64,000 nt of DNA from Robbsia sp. KACC 23696 (GCF_039852015.1 NZ_CP156626.1:1336249-1400248); one strand, 5' to 3'; shown: positions 37,211 through 45,987, counted from the stretch's first letter. Numbers and translations are program-made. The notes: a model not told the origin generated them from the sequence alone.

Positions 37211-37545
37211 ACGCGCCGCAGAAACACGGTAGCGGCGCCGATGCCGCCAAATCCACGGCGAAATCCCATCCGAAGAAGCCGCCGCTGGCAGTGCGCCGCG
37301 AGCGCTTACTCGACGAAATCGCCTTGCAACGCATCGGTTTGCGGCAGTCGGCGCAGACCTTGGCGGGCCCGCTGCGCACCATCGATCGCATCCGGCAGGG
37401 TGCCGGGCAGCGCCGGCAGTGGCTGTATCCGGCCGCGCCGGTTCTCGCTTTACTCGCGTGGCGTCTGCGCCCCCGCATCAGCTCCTTGCCGGGACTGGCT
37501 GCGCGCGCGTTTGCCGTGTGGCGCATCGTGAAACATTTTCGGTAA
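37207..37545 (+). CDS. YqjK-like protein
   Basis: 112 residues, start overlapping yqjE by 4 bases. Basic N-terminus (KHGSGADAAKSTAKSHPKKPP), a conserved RRERLLDEIALQRIGLRQSA helix typical of YqjK, then a weakly hydrophobic C-terminal segment (WLYPAAPVLALLAW). Function not known; gene order supports the assignment. Confidence 0.75.
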   Translation: MNAPQKHGSGADAAKSTAKSHPKKPPLAVRRERLLDEIALQRIGLRQSAQTLAGPLRTIDRIRQGAGQRRQWLYPAAPVLALLAWRLRPRISSLPGLAARAFAVWRIVKHFR

Positions 37546-37586
37546 CCGAATCACCCCTGCTGGCACCCCTTCTCAGGAGACACAAT

Positions 37587-37841
37587 ATGAATCGAAAATC
37601 TGGCGTAGTGGCTGCCGCGGCTTTGCTGGGCGGCGCCGCGGTCTGGTTGTGGCGACATAGCCTGGCCTCGTCCGGCGAGGCGCAGCAAGCGCGTCCACTG
37701 TCCCGATGGGAGAACGAAGGGGGCGCGCCGGCCGCGGCGTCCAACGGCGAAACGCCGCGTCGGAGCAAGCGCCCGTTGCCGGCGTCGAACAGCGAGGCCG
37801 TAGGCTCGACCCCGGACGAATGGGTCTTTCCCCGCGCGTAA
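37587..37841 (+). CDS. Small membrane-anchored basic protein
   Basis: 84 residues, not recognised. N-terminal hydrophobic segment (VVAAAALLGGAAVWLW), then a polar tail with Arg/Lys and Pro. AGGAGACACAAT precedes the ATG at 37587. 41 bases after the yqjK-like gene, so probably the last gene of the same transcript. Confidence 0.6.
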   Translation: MNRKSGVVAAAALLGGAAVWLWRHSLASSGEAQQARPLSRWENEGGAPAAASNGETPRRSKRPLPASNSEAVGSTPDEWVFPRA

Positions 37842-38229
37842 TTGCGGGTAGCACCCATCCGCAGAAGGCAGGCGCTACAGCGCAGCAGGCTGCGGATGCG
37901 ACGGTTGTGGGTCGGCTTTTCGTAGGCGACGGCGGATGCTGTCGCCGCGAAACGGCTTCCAGGCGAACCGGCACCAGCCGGTAGGGCGCGCAGAGAGTTC
38001 GGGGAGGCGCCCTGTCATCCCTCTCCATAATCCGTATAATCGATCGGTCTCATCCTGTCGGCGCAGGGTCTGCAGAGTGTGTCCCGTTGAGGATTCGCAC
38101 TGTTTGACGCTGCATCGACGTGGTCGGCGCGCGTCGCCGAGCGCGGCCTTGCTGGCGTGCTGTCACCCAGGCGCGGCGCGTGGAAGGGTGAGGCTTTCGT
38201 GGCGGAACCGTCTATTACAACAGTCAAAC
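37842..38229. other. Intergenic region with promoter for the second activator
   Basis: 388 bases. A sigma-70 promoter is present at 38012-38040 (separate entry). I see no further gene. Confidence 0.4.
38012..38040 (+). promoter_or_regulatory. Sigma-70 promoter of the NtrC-like activator
   Basis: CTGTCA (38012-38017), 17-base spacer, TATAAT (38035-38040). It places a start near 38047, ~183 bases before ATG 38230. Confidence 0.5.
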
Positions 38230-39618
38230 ATGCCACATATTCTCGTAGTCGACGACGACATCAATACCCGTGAGGCATTGGTGGACGTGATTGCCAGTGA
38301 TGGACTAACGATCGCCACGGCCGGAGATCTCCGGGAGGCGCGCATTCAAATCGTGCGGCAAATTCCCGATGTGGTCTTCACCGATCTGAAGTTGCCCGAC
38401 GGCAATGGCGTGGAGCTGTTCGAGGATCTGGACCCGCGCACCGGTGTCGAAATCATCGTCTTCACTGGGCATGCGACGGTCGAGTCCGCGGTGAACGCGC
38501 TGAAGATGGGCGCGACCGATTACTTGGTCAAGCCGGTCAATTTCCAGCGCGTCAAGGCGATCATCAATCGCATTCCGCGTGCCGGTGATCTGAAGGCCGA
38601 GATCGGCAGCCTGCGAGGTGAATTGCGACGCTTCGGCCGCTTCGGTCTGATGTTGGGCAGCTCGTCGGCGATGCAAAGCGTCTATGACCAGATCAATCGC
38701 GTCGCCCCGACGGCGGCGTCGGTGTTGCTGATCGGCGAGAGCGGCACGGGCAAGGAGCTGGCGGCGCAGACCGTACACGAGCTGAGCCTGCGTCGGAAAC
38801 ACGAATTCCTTGCGGTGAACTGCGGTGCGATATCGCCGAACTTGATCGAGTCGGAAATGTTCGGCCACGAACGCGGTAGCTTTACCGGCGCCGACCGGCA
38901 GCACAAGGGCTATTTCGAACGCGCGAACGGCGGTACGCTGTTCCTCGACGAAATCACCGAGATGCCGATCGAGCTGCAAGTCAAGCTGCTCCGCGTGCTG
39001 GAAACCGGGACCTTCATGCGCGTCGGTACGGCGAAGGAAATCGAGACCGACGTGCGTCTGATCGCGGCGACCAATCGCGACCCGGAGCAGGCTGTTCTGG
39101 AAGGCAAGCTGCGGCTCGATTTGTATCACCGCTTGAATGTTTTCCCGATACAGTTGCCGCCGCTGCGCGAGCGCGATAACGACGTGCAGTTGCTGGCCGA
39201 TAGCTTCCTCGGCGGCCTTAACGAGCGGTACAACACGAAGAAGCGCTTCCCGGCGACTGGTATCGAATCGATGCTGGCGTATAACTGGCCCGGCAATGTC
39301 CGCGAGTTGAAGAACTACGTGCAGCGCGCTTACATCATGTCCGCATCGGATGATGTAAACACGGCGGCGGTGCCATTGCAGATCTCGCTGGCAAAGCCGT
39401 CGGCCGGCACGGCGGTGACCATCCCCTTCGGTACGTCGTTGGCGGAAGCGGACCGGCAGCTGATTCTTGCCACCTTGGATCAATGCGGTGGCGTGAAGAC
39501 GCGTGCCGCCGAAATTCTGGGCATCAGTTTGAAAACGCTCTACAACCGCCTGGTCGAGTACGGCGACGACGCGCGCAATGCGGCGGGCGAAAGCGACTCG
39601 TCGACAGAACTCGCCTGA
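38230..39618 (+). CDS. NtrC-family sigma-54 response regulator
   Basis: 462 residues from ATG 38230 (MPHILVVDDDINTREALVD). REC domain 1-~120 with phospho-acceptor Asp52 (VVFTDLKLPDG) and Lys in YLVKPVNF; AAA+ domain ~145-375 with GESGTGKE (169-176), GSFTGA (216-221) in place of GAFTGA, GGTLFLDEIT and [11 protein letters not shown]; Fis-type HTH at the C-terminus ([13 protein letters not shown]). The kinase partner is probably the hybrid kinase or another encoded elsewhere. Paralogue of the receiver-less activator at 34849-35958. Confidence 0.95.
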   Translation: MPHILVVDDDINTREALVDVIASDGLTIATAGDLREARIQIVRQIPDVVFTDLKLPDGNGVELFEDLDPRTGVEIIVFTGHATVESAVNALKMGATDYLVKPVNFQRVKAIINRIPRAGDLKAEIGSLRGELRRFGRFGLMLGSSSAMQSVYDQINRVAPTAASVLLIGESGTGKELAAQTVHELSLRRKHEFLAVNCGAISPNLIESEMFGHERGSFTGADRQHKGYFERANGGTLFLDEITEMPIELQVKLLRVLETGTFMRVGTAKEIETDVRLIAATNRDPEQAVLEGKLRLDLYHRLNVFPIQLPPLRERDNDVQLLADSFLGGLNERYNTKKRFPATGIESMLAYNWPGNVRELKNYVQRAYIMSASDDVNTAAVPLQISLAKPSAGTAVTIPFGTSLAEADRQLILATLDQCGGVKTRAAEILGISLKTLYNRLVEYGDDARNAAGESDSSTELA

Positions 39619-39677
39619 TCTGGCGTCGGCTGACGCCTGCTGCGATTAAAGTGGTCACAGCATGACGAGTATCACGG

Positions 39678-39707
39678 AAAACGGGGCGCTATCGAGCGCC
39701 CCGTTTT
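39678..39707. terminator. Bidirectional terminator
   Basis: Perfect 13-bp stem AAAACGGGGCGCT (39678-39690) / AGCGCCCCGTTTT (39695-39707), loop ATCG, with T- and A-runs at the ends. It separates the activator gene from the convergent small gene. Confidence 0.9.
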
Positions 39708-39723
39708 CGTTCCCGCACCGCGC

Positions 39724-39882
39724 TTACCAACGCGCTTCCGGTGCCCGATCTTCCTGCATCGACGCCCGTTCGCGCACGCGCATCCGCTTCGTGTTTTGCA
39801 TGCGCTGGGCTTTGCGTTCTTTGCCGTGCTCCCGGAAAGGCCGATCCTCGTTTAGACGGGGACGACGGACGGTGTGCGACAT
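39724..39882 (-). CDS. Very basic 52-residue protein
   Basis: Not recognised. 52 residues with ~16 Arg/Lys (MSHTVRRPRLNEDRPFREHG, then Arg/Lys/Met-rich). AAGAGAG sits 6 bases before ATG 39882. The gene is flanked by a terminator and a good minus-strand sigma-54 promoter at 40016-40030, which support it being real. A nucleic-acid or ribosome ligand is a guess. Confidence 0.6.
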   Translation of the reverse strand: MSHTVRRPRLNEDRPFREHGKERKAQRMQNTKRMRVRERASMQEDRAPEARW

Positions 39883-40015
39883 GATCATCTCTCTTGAAGT
39901 GCGTTGATGGTGGACGTGCAGCCAAGGTTTCGGTATTCGACCGCGACTCGGCTGCATCGCAGGCTTTAGACCAGGACTCGTCCCGGCCTCGCGCGGATGC
40001 GCTGCCGGACTTTTA

Positions 40016-40030
40016 GCAAACGCTATGCCA
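40016..40030 (-). promoter_or_regulatory. Sigma-54 promoter of the basic 52-residue protein
   Basis: On the minus strand TGGCATA-GCGT-TTGC: correct spacing, 9 of 11 consensus positions. About 134 bases before ATG 39882. Confidence 0.7.
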
Positions 40031-40089
40031 TCCCCCATTGCCGGCCCGAAGTGACGATCGCCGCTGCGCAATCTACGGCCAAACCCGGA

Positions 40090-40104
40090 GGGCATACAAC
40101 TTGC
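40090..40104 (+). promoter_or_regulatory. Sigma-54 promoter of the Pro-rich protein
   Basis: GGGCATA-CAAC-TTGC, correct 10-base GG-GC spacing, 8 of 11 consensus positions. About 167 bases before ATG 40271. Weaker than the opposing element. Confidence 0.55.
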
Positions 40105-40270
40105 GGATGGACTGGAAACGGGCAGGCTGTCCGTGTCATAAAACAAGGGGAAGCAAATGGCGACAATCGATTCGAGCTTCGTGTCGCATCGCGCAACGCG
40201 CGGCGATGGACCAGGCAGCGCGGAGGGGGCCGCCCCGCTGCAGCGCTGCGGTCTGCTAGGGGGAACACGC

Positions 40271-40510
40271 ATGCACCTCCAGACCCCGGTGCCCCCAACT
40301 CCGCCCGAGGTGCCCCCGATCCCACCGTCGCCGCCGATCGAGCCGCCCGATCCGGTGTCGCCGCCGATGGAACCGCCGGTGCCGGATATGCCGCCCATCG
40401 GCGATCCCCCGCGCGGTCCAGAGCAACCCACGGCTGCGTCACGTCCGGCGATGCCTATGCAACGCGCCTCGGCGCGTATGCGTCGTGGTGCGAGCCTGCG
40501 TAATCGTTAA
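40271..40510 (+). CDS. Proline-rich 79-residue protein
   Basis: Not recognised. Residues 5-50 are Pro-rich (PPTPPEVPPIPPSPPIEPP onward, many PPxxPP units), followed by a basic Arg/Met/Ala C-terminal part. No signal peptide. AGGGGGAA lies 7 bases before the ATG. Proline tracts may require EF-P for translation. Preceded by a predicted sigma-54 promoter. Confidence 0.6.
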   Translation: MHLQTPVPPTPPEVPPIPPSPPIEPPDPVSPPMEPPVPDMPPIGDPPRGPEQPTAASRPAMPMQRASARMRRGASLRNR

Positions 40511-40551
40511 GCAGGCGCTGTGGCCTTTGCTTAAGGTTATTTTTACTGGTG

Positions 40552-40566
40552 CGGTAGTCCCGTTGC
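40552..40566 (+). promoter_or_regulatory. Possible weak sigma-54 element before the hybrid kinase
   Basis: CGGTAGT-CCCG-TTGC: GG-N10-GC spacing and TTGC are kept but the -24 block is poor (7 of 11). About 130 bases before the kinase ATG. Could be chance. Confidence 0.3.
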
Positions 40567-40698
40567 GAAGCAGAGTGGTAAAGTAGGCAGCGTCGCCTTC
40601 GTCTGGCGCTTTCGTTCAAACGCCGAAGTAAACGCGGCCCGGCCGGGTTTTTCCCAAAATGGGCGCCCGGCGGCACGAATTTTCCCGTCTCGTCGCGC

Positions 40699-43600
40699 AT
40701 GCTTCTGTTTTCTCTTCGTCCCGCTGCGATCACACCACCGAGCCGCCCCAAGCGCGCTTGGTTACCGGCGCTGCCCATGCCGCTGAGCGTGCTGCGGGTA
40801 TCGATTGTCGTTGGCGCGGGGGCGTGCATGCCGGCCTTCGCCGCCGAGACCGTGGCGCACCCGATGCCGACGATGTTGTCGTTCATGCCACCGTGGGCGG
40901 GCGTTGCAGCGTCTGCCGCGCTGGTGGCACTCGCCGCCGTGGGGGTGTGGCGGGGCGTGCGGGGACGCCGTCTTCGCGCGCGTCGTCTCCAGCAAATTCG
41001 GGCGCAGGCCATAAGCCGCTACGGTGAATCCGAGACGGGGGCCGTGATTGCTTCGCTGTCCGGGACGGTGCTGTATTTGAACGCCGCGGCCGAATCGCTG
41101 TTGGGCATTCGATCGCATGAGGCGCAGGGAGCGCCGATGCGTGCCTTGCTGCCGCTCTGGACAGCGGACGGCAAACCGGTGGACCCGCTAGATCCCAGTT
41201 CGGCGCTCGACCCGCGACAGCCCCTCTCGCGCTTTACCGGCCTGGATAGCGACGATGCCATTTCCTACCCGATGCCGATACTGCGTCGCGGCACGGCGAA
41301 CGCCTATGCGCGAGGGCGCGAGCCGCGTGTGGAGCGGGGCGCGGCGGGAGAGGGTTTGCCGTTAATGATCGCGCCGCTCGCCTTGCGCGATGCGATGGGT
41401 GTTGTTGATGCCGTCGGTCTGACCTTGCGCGACGGTCGTGCAATGCGGACCCGACTGGCGCGCGACCGGCAAGCCCGGCACGTCAACGGCGCGACGGTCG
41501 ACGCCATCATCGGCATCTCGCCCGATGAAGTGATTCGCAGCTGGAACCCCGGCGCGCGGACGTTGTTTTCGTTCGATTTCGAGGATGTCGTCGGGGAATC
41601 GATCGGGATTTTGGTCAATCCGGACCGGCATGCGATTCTCTCGCAGACGGTGAAAATGGTCTTGTCCGGCGAGCGCGTGATCGACCGGGATCTGACGATG
41701 CGCTCACGTGATGGCCGCGAGTTCGACGTGTCGCTGGCCGCTTTTCCGGTGAGCTTGCCTGAGGCCGCCCATCCCGAAGATGCCGGCACGGCGACGCGCG
41801 CCGTCATCGTCCTGCGGGACATCGGCGAGCGACGACTCAGCGAGCGGCGCGTGCGTCATCTCGGCGCGCAGTTGGTACGCCGCGCGCAGGAACTGCAGGC
41901 GATCTTCGATATCGCGCCGGTGGGCATGGTCATTGCCGATTCTCCGGACTGCCTGCATGTGCGCCCGAACCTGGCCTTGACGACGATGCTCGGGCTCGAG
42001 CGGGCCGCCGAGTTTTCATTCGCTGGGGGCGCCCAGAACGGCTATGAGATCTGGCAGGGCGATGCGTTACTCGAAGAAAACGATTCGCCCTTGCATCGCG
42101 CCGTCCGTGGACGATGTGCCATCGCGCCTACCGAGTTGACATTGCGCACGGCGCAACGCGAATGGACGGTCATGGCGTATGCGGCCCCGGTGATCGATCA
42201 GGATCATAGTGTCGTCGGCGCGATCGCGGTTTTCGTCGATATCTCCGCGATGAAGATCGTGGATGCCGAGCGGCAACAACTGCTGGCCGATGCGATCGAT
42301 GCCCGGCGTGCAGCGGAGGAGGCCAGCCGATTGAAGGAGGAATTCCTCGCCACCGTGTCGCATGAGCTGCGTACGCCGTTGAATGCGATGCATGGCTGGC
42401 TGGAAATCATGTTGCGTAAGACGGATCCGCAAACGCAGGCGCGTGGGCTCGACGTATTGCGCCGCAATGTCCGCGCGCAGACGCGCGTCGTCGAGGACAT
42501 TCTCGACGTTTCCGCGTTTGTAAAAGGCAAGACGCGCCTCGTCATCCGGCCGGTTGACTTGCTCGATATTGCCCGCGCCACGGCGGAGTCCCTGCGGCCC
42601 ACCGCCGAAGCCAAGTCCATCTCGCTGGTCGTCGAGAACGATCTGCCGACGGGCGTGGCCCCGCTCTCCGATACGCGGGTGCCGGGGCGGGACGCCGGCC
42701 TGGAAGCAGGGCGCCAGCGACTCACGGCTGCTCCCGTCAACGGCGATCCGGAGCGAATCCAGCAGATCGCCTGGAACCTGCTATCGAACGCACTGAAGTT
42801 CACGCCAGAGGGTGGCACCGTCGTGGTCGCGGTCCAATCCGTTCAGTCCGGAACCATGGCGGCGGGCCCGCGCTCGCCAACCGCATGGGATCCGGCCGAT
42901 TTCGCCGTTGCACCTGCCGCGTCGGCAGCGTCGGCGGCGTCGGTAGCAGTAGTGGCGCCGGGCGCGGTCGATGCCATGGCGTCGAGCGAAATGGTGGACG
43001 GTCTGAGCGCGGCCCGCGGCGGGATGTTCGTGCTGTCGGTGACCGATACCGGCGAAGGCATTGCGCCGGCTTTCCTGCCTTTCGTCTTCGATCGCTTCCG
43101 CCAGGCCGATTCGTCGATTGAGCGGCGCCATTCGGGGCTTGGCCTCGGCCTCGCGATCGTGCGCCATCTCGCCGAGTTGCACGGGGGTTTCGCGGCGGTC
43201 GAAAGCGCGGGCCTTGGCGAAGGGGCGACCTTCCGTGTCGGTTTCCCGGCGCGGCCGACCCTGCGATATGCGGCAGTGAACGATGGCGATGTCGTGCCGT
43301 CCGAGGAGTCTGCGGCGAGTACGCCTGGAGGCGGCGGGTGGTATGTCGTCACGTCGCCCGACGGTGGGGCGCCGCATACCGGCCCTGTGAGCGGCGAGCA
43401 TTCCGTCGCCTACAAAGAGGGGCGCTTGCATGGCATGCGCGTTCTGGTCGTCGAGGACGATCAAGCGGCCGCGGAGATCATCGCGGAGGCGTTGGGGGAC
43501 GAAGGCGCCGATGTCCGTCTCGTCGACGACGCCGAGACCGCGATTCAGGTGCTCTCCGCGTGGGAGCCTCATGTATTGGTGTCGGATATCGGCTTACCGG

Positions 43601-43812
43601 GCCGCGACGGCTGTGCCTTGATGCAATCGGTGCGCGAGATGGATCCGCCGCTGAGCACGATGTTCGCCGTCGCCGTGACGGCTTACGCCGGGGTTGAAGA
43701 TCGCGCACGCGCATTGACGGCTGGATTCGATGCCTATCTAGTCAAGCCGGTCGCGTCCTCTCAGCTGGTCGATATGCTGGCATTGAGCGGGCGCTCCGCG
43801 GTGGCCGAGTAA
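40699..43812 (+). CDS. Hybrid sensor histidine kinase with PAS domains and C-terminal receiver
   Basis: 1037 residues. Two hydrophobic N-terminal segments (~residues 29-48 and 66-84), then three PAS-like regions (about 104-230, 255-375 with IIGISPDEVIRSWNPGA, and 395-520 with AIFDIAPVGMVIADS), HisKA with FLATVSHELRTPLNAMHGW (His555), HATPase with WNLLSNALKFTPEGG, VTDTGEGIAPAFLP and GLGLGLAIVRHLA, and a REC domain at ~910-1030 with LVSDIGLPG (Asp963). A ~50-residue Ala-rich insertion splits the ATPase. Output partner unknown; the two activators and the stand-alone receiver nearby are candidates. N-terminal start uncertain. Confidence 0.93.
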   Translation: MLLFSLRPAAITPPSRPKRAWLPALPMPLSVLRVSIVVGAGACMPAFAAETVAHPMPTMLSFMPPWAGVAASAALVALAAVGVWRGVRGRRLRARRLQQIRAQAISRYGESETGAVIASLSGTVLYLNAAAESLLGIRSHEAQGAPMRALLPLWTADGKPVDPLDPSSALDPRQPLSRFTGLDSDDAISYPMPILRRGTANAYARGREPRVERGAAGEGLPLMIAPLALRDAMGVVDAVGLTLRDGRAMRTRLARDRQARHVNGATVDAIIGISPDEVIRSWNPGARTLFSFDFEDVVGESIGILVNPDRHAILSQTVKMVLSGERVIDRDLTMRSRDGREFDVSLAAFPVSLPEAAHPEDAGTATRAVIVLRDIGERRLSERRVRHLGAQLVRRAQELQAIFDIAPVGMVIADSPDCLHVRPNLALTTMLGLERAAEFSFAGGAQNGYEIWQGDALLEENDSPLHRAVRGRCAIAPTELTLRTAQREWTVMAYAAPVIDQDHSVVGAIAVFVDISAMKIVDAERQQLLADAIDARRAAEEASRLKEEFLATVSHELRTPLNAMHGWLEIMLRKTDPQTQARGLDVLRRNVRAQTRVVEDILDVSAFVKGKTRLVIRPVDLLDIARATAESLRPTAEAKSISLVVENDLPTGVAPLSDTRVPGRDAGLEAGRQRLTAAPVNGDPERIQQIAWNLLSNALKFTPEGGTVVVAVQSVQSGTMAAGPRSPTAWDPADFAVAPAASAASAASVAVVAPGAVDAMASSEMVDGLSAARGGMFVLSVTDTGEGIAPAFLPFVFDRFRQADSSIERRHSGLGLGLAIVRHLAELHGGFAAVESAGLGEGATFRVGFPARPTLRYAAVNDGDVVPSEESAASTPGGGGWYVVTSPDGGAPHTGPVSGEHSVAYKEGRLHGMRVLVVEDDQAAAEIIAEALGDEGADVRLVDDAETAIQVLSAWEPHVLVSDIGLPGRDGCALMQSVREMDPPLSTMFAVAVTAYAGVEDRARALTAGFDAYLVKPVASSQLVDMLALSGRSAVAE

Positions 43813-43837
43813 GGCTGCAGCCGTTTCTAGGACGATG

Positions 43838-43849
43838 CTGTCCGGACAG
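43838..43849. repeat. 12-bp palindrome upstream of otsA
   Basis: CTGTCCGGACAG, a perfect palindrome 64-75 bases before the -24 element of otsA. Candidate activator binding site, by position only. Confidence 0.4.
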
Positions 43850-43912
43850 AACCCCGTCGCACCGTGCGTATGGGCCGCGCACATCCGCTAATCTTGTCAC
43901 TTCTTACAATTC

Positions 43913-43927
43913 CGGCACGATTTTTGC
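43913..43927 (+). promoter_or_regulatory. Sigma-54 promoter of otsA
   Basis: CGGCACG-ATTT-TTGC: 10 of 11 consensus positions with the exact GG-N10-GC spacing, the best match in the window. 39 bases before ATG 43966 so the leader would be ~27 bases. Confidence 0.85.
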
Positions 43928-43965
43928 ATGATTTATTGAATCGTCATATCAAAGCGGGTAGGTGG

Positions 43966-45363
43966 ATGAGTCGACTGGTAGTGGTATCGAATCGGGTCGC
44001 GCCCAGCGCGGAAGGCAAGCCGGCGGCTGGCGGGCTGGCGATCGGCGTCTTGGATGCCTTGAAGGAAACAGGCGGCCTTTGGTTCGGCTGGAACGGCGAG
44101 ATCGTCCCTGAGGTGCTAGCGCCGACGGCCGAAGAGCGTGGCAATGTGACATTCGCGACGGTAGGTTTGACCAAGCGGGACTACGACCAGTACTACCGCG
44201 GCTTCTCAAACAACACCTTGTGGCCTGCGTTCCACTACCGCAATGACCTGCTACGGTATGACCGGCAGGAATATGCCGGCTATCTGCGCGTCAACGAGGC
44301 ACTCGCTCAGCAACTGTCCTTGCTGCTGCAGCCCGACGACGTGATCTGGGTACATGACTATCACTTGATTCCGTTTGCCGCCGCCCTGCGCAAGTTGGGC
44401 GTGAAGCAGCCGATCGGCTATTTTTTGCACATCCCGTTTCCCGCACCGGAAGTGCTGTACACGGTGCCCCCGCATCGCGCTCTGGTCGAGGCGTTGATGC
44501 AATACGATGTCATCGGTTTCCAGACTGCGCAAGACGCCCAATCGTTCAAGGATTATATCGTTCGCGATGCAGGCGGGGTCGCCTTGGACGACGGCCGTGT
44601 CCAGGCATTCGGACGGACCGCGCAGGTGGGGGCCTATCCCATCGGCGTGTATCCCGATGCCATTGCCGCGTCCGCGCGCGACTATTCGAACCGACGCTTG
44701 GTCGCCAGTGTCCGCGAAAGCATGCGCGGCCGCGCGCTCATCATGAGCGTGGATCGCCTCGATTATTCCAAGGGATTGGGCGAGCGCTTCGCCGCGTTCG
44801 AGCGCTTGATGCTGTCATCGCCGGGCTTGCAAGGTCGCGTGTCCCTGGTGCAGATCGCCCCGCCGACACGTTCCGATGTCAGTACCTATCAGCGTATTCG
44901 ACAGCGGCTGGAGGGCGAGGCAGGCCGTATCAACGGTCGCTTCGCGCAGCTCGATTGGACGCCGATCCAATACTTGAATCGCAAATACGAGCGCAACGTC
45001 CTGATGGCTTTGTTCCGCGCGTCGCAGGTCGGATTTGTCACGCCTTTGCGCGACGGGATGAATCTAGTCGCCAAGGAATATGTGGCGGCACAGGATCCAG
45101 ACGATCCGGGCGTATTGGTGCTGTCGCAGTTTGCGGGCGCCATCGATGAGATGCAGGGTGCCCTCGTCGTCAATCCGTTCGACGTGGCGCAGATGAGCGA
45201 GGCGCTGGAGCGGGCGCTGACGATGGCCCTGCCCGAGCGGCAGTCGCGCTATCGGGACATGATGGAGCGCTTGCGCGAAAACAATCTGTCGGTCTGGCGC
45301 GATACCTTCATGCGCGATCTGCGCGCCGTGAAACGCCCGCGTGCCAAGCGCCAGACGGCGTGA
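43966..45363 (+). CDS. otsA: Trehalose-6-phosphate synthase
   Basis: 465 residues from ATG 43966 (MSRLVVVSNRVAPSAEGK), typical OtsA start; the upstream reading from 43864 crosses the promoter. It joins UDP-glucose and glucose 6-phosphate to trehalose 6-phosphate. Glycosyltransferase family 20 motifs: GGLAIGVLDAL, WVHDYHLIPFA, PFPAPEVLYTVP, VDRLDYSKGL, and TPLRDGMNLVAKEYVA. No otsB phosphatase gene is next to it. A sigma-54 promoter precedes it, implying stress-controlled expression. Confidence 0.97.
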   Translation: MSRLVVVSNRVAPSAEGKPAAGGLAIGVLDALKETGGLWFGWNGEIVPEVLAPTAEERGNVTFATVGLTKRDYDQYYRGFSNNTLWPAFHYRNDLLRYDRQEYAGYLRVNEALAQQLSLLLQPDDVIWVHDYHLIPFAAALRKLGVKQPIGYFLHIPFPAPEVLYTVPPHRALVEALMQYDVIGFQTAQDAQSFKDYIVRDAGGVALDDGRVQAFGRTAQVGAYPIGVYPDAIAASARDYSNRRLVASVRESMRGRALIMSVDRLDYSKGLGERFAAFERLMLSSPGLQGRVSLVQIAPPTRSDVSTYQRIRQRLEGEAGRINGRFAQLDWTPIQYLNRKYERNVLMALFRASQVGFVTPLRDGMNLVAKEYVAAQDPDDPGVLVLSQFAGAIDEMQGALVVNPFDVAQMSEALERALTMALPERQSRYRDMMERLRENNLSVWRDTFMRDLRAVKRPRAKRQTA

Positions 45364-45489
45364 CGCACGGTATCTTGGCCATCTGACGGGGCGGTAAAGC
45401 TTGCGTGCTTTTGACGGAATTGCACGGTTTCACCGCCGAACGACCCCGAAATCCGCCAAGCCCCGTGTCATGCTGCCGTCATGTCGTGC

Positions 45490-45504
45490 TGGTACGTCTT
45501 TTGC
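45490..45504 (+). promoter_or_regulatory. Sigma-54 promoter of the acidic protein/receiver pair
   Basis: TGGTACG-TCTT-TTGC: 10 of 11 consensus positions, exact spacing, 91 bases before ATG 45595. Confidence 0.8.
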
Positions 45505-45594
45505 GTCTGATCACTCAAACAGGTCGTTGCCCACTCGCAATGTCGCGCGGGTGAGAAGGCGGGGCGGCCGAACACGAATGCAGGAGGGCATGCG

Positions 45595-45987
45595 ATGTCA
45601 GGAAGCACATTGAATCCCCCGGAAGAAGGTCAGCAGGTGCTTGGCCGCGGCCATGGTACCGGGGCGCTCGGTCCGAGCGATTCCAGTGATTCAGGTAGCG
45701 ATATGCAAGGCGCCGTACGTCACCCGGGCGATGTGGACGATGCGCTCGATGCGCACGCACTCGAAACCGGCGATCTCGAATTGAATAGCGATACCGATCG
45801 GGCGGGAACCGGGGAGCGCGCAGCGGCCGACGGTGACGGGACAACCGTGCTGGACGCCGACGTGATGCCGGATGGCACCGATACGCTCGCCGACATTGCC
45901 GACGAGAGCGGCGTGGACCCCGCTGATGATAATGACGATGCCGTTGAACAGGCGGAGCTCGACTCGGCCGCGAGAAGGCGCGCATGA
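45595..45987 (+). CDS. Acidic low-complexity protein
   Basis: 130 residues, not recognised, about 30 Asp/Glu and no hydrophobic segment; likely disordered (GTGALGPSDSSDSGSDMQG, DAHALETGDLELNSDTD). AGGAGGG precedes the ATG. Its stop overlaps the start of the receiver protein (ATGA), so the two are translationally coupled. Confidence 0.7.
   Translation: MSGSTLNPPEEGQQVLGRGHGTGALGPSDSSDSGSDMQGAVRHPGDVDDALDAHALETGDLELNSDTDRAGTGERAAADGDGTTVLDADVMPDGTDTLADIADESGVDPADDNDDAVEQAELDSAARRRA

Larger units (their letters stand above)
39883..40270. other. Divergent regulatory region with two sigma-54 promoters
   Basis: 388 bases between the basic protein (minus) and the Pro-rich protein (plus). Back-to-back -24/-12 elements at 40016-40030 (minus) and 40090-40104 (plus) are 59 bases apart, so a single activator site between them could serve both. 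Confidence 0.5.

Noticed and set aside
39724-40431. 235-residue minus-strand Gly-rich frame
   Set aside because: Its first part is antisense to the Pro-rich gene and crosses both sigma-54 promoters; only the last 52 codons (39724-39882) have a good RBS.
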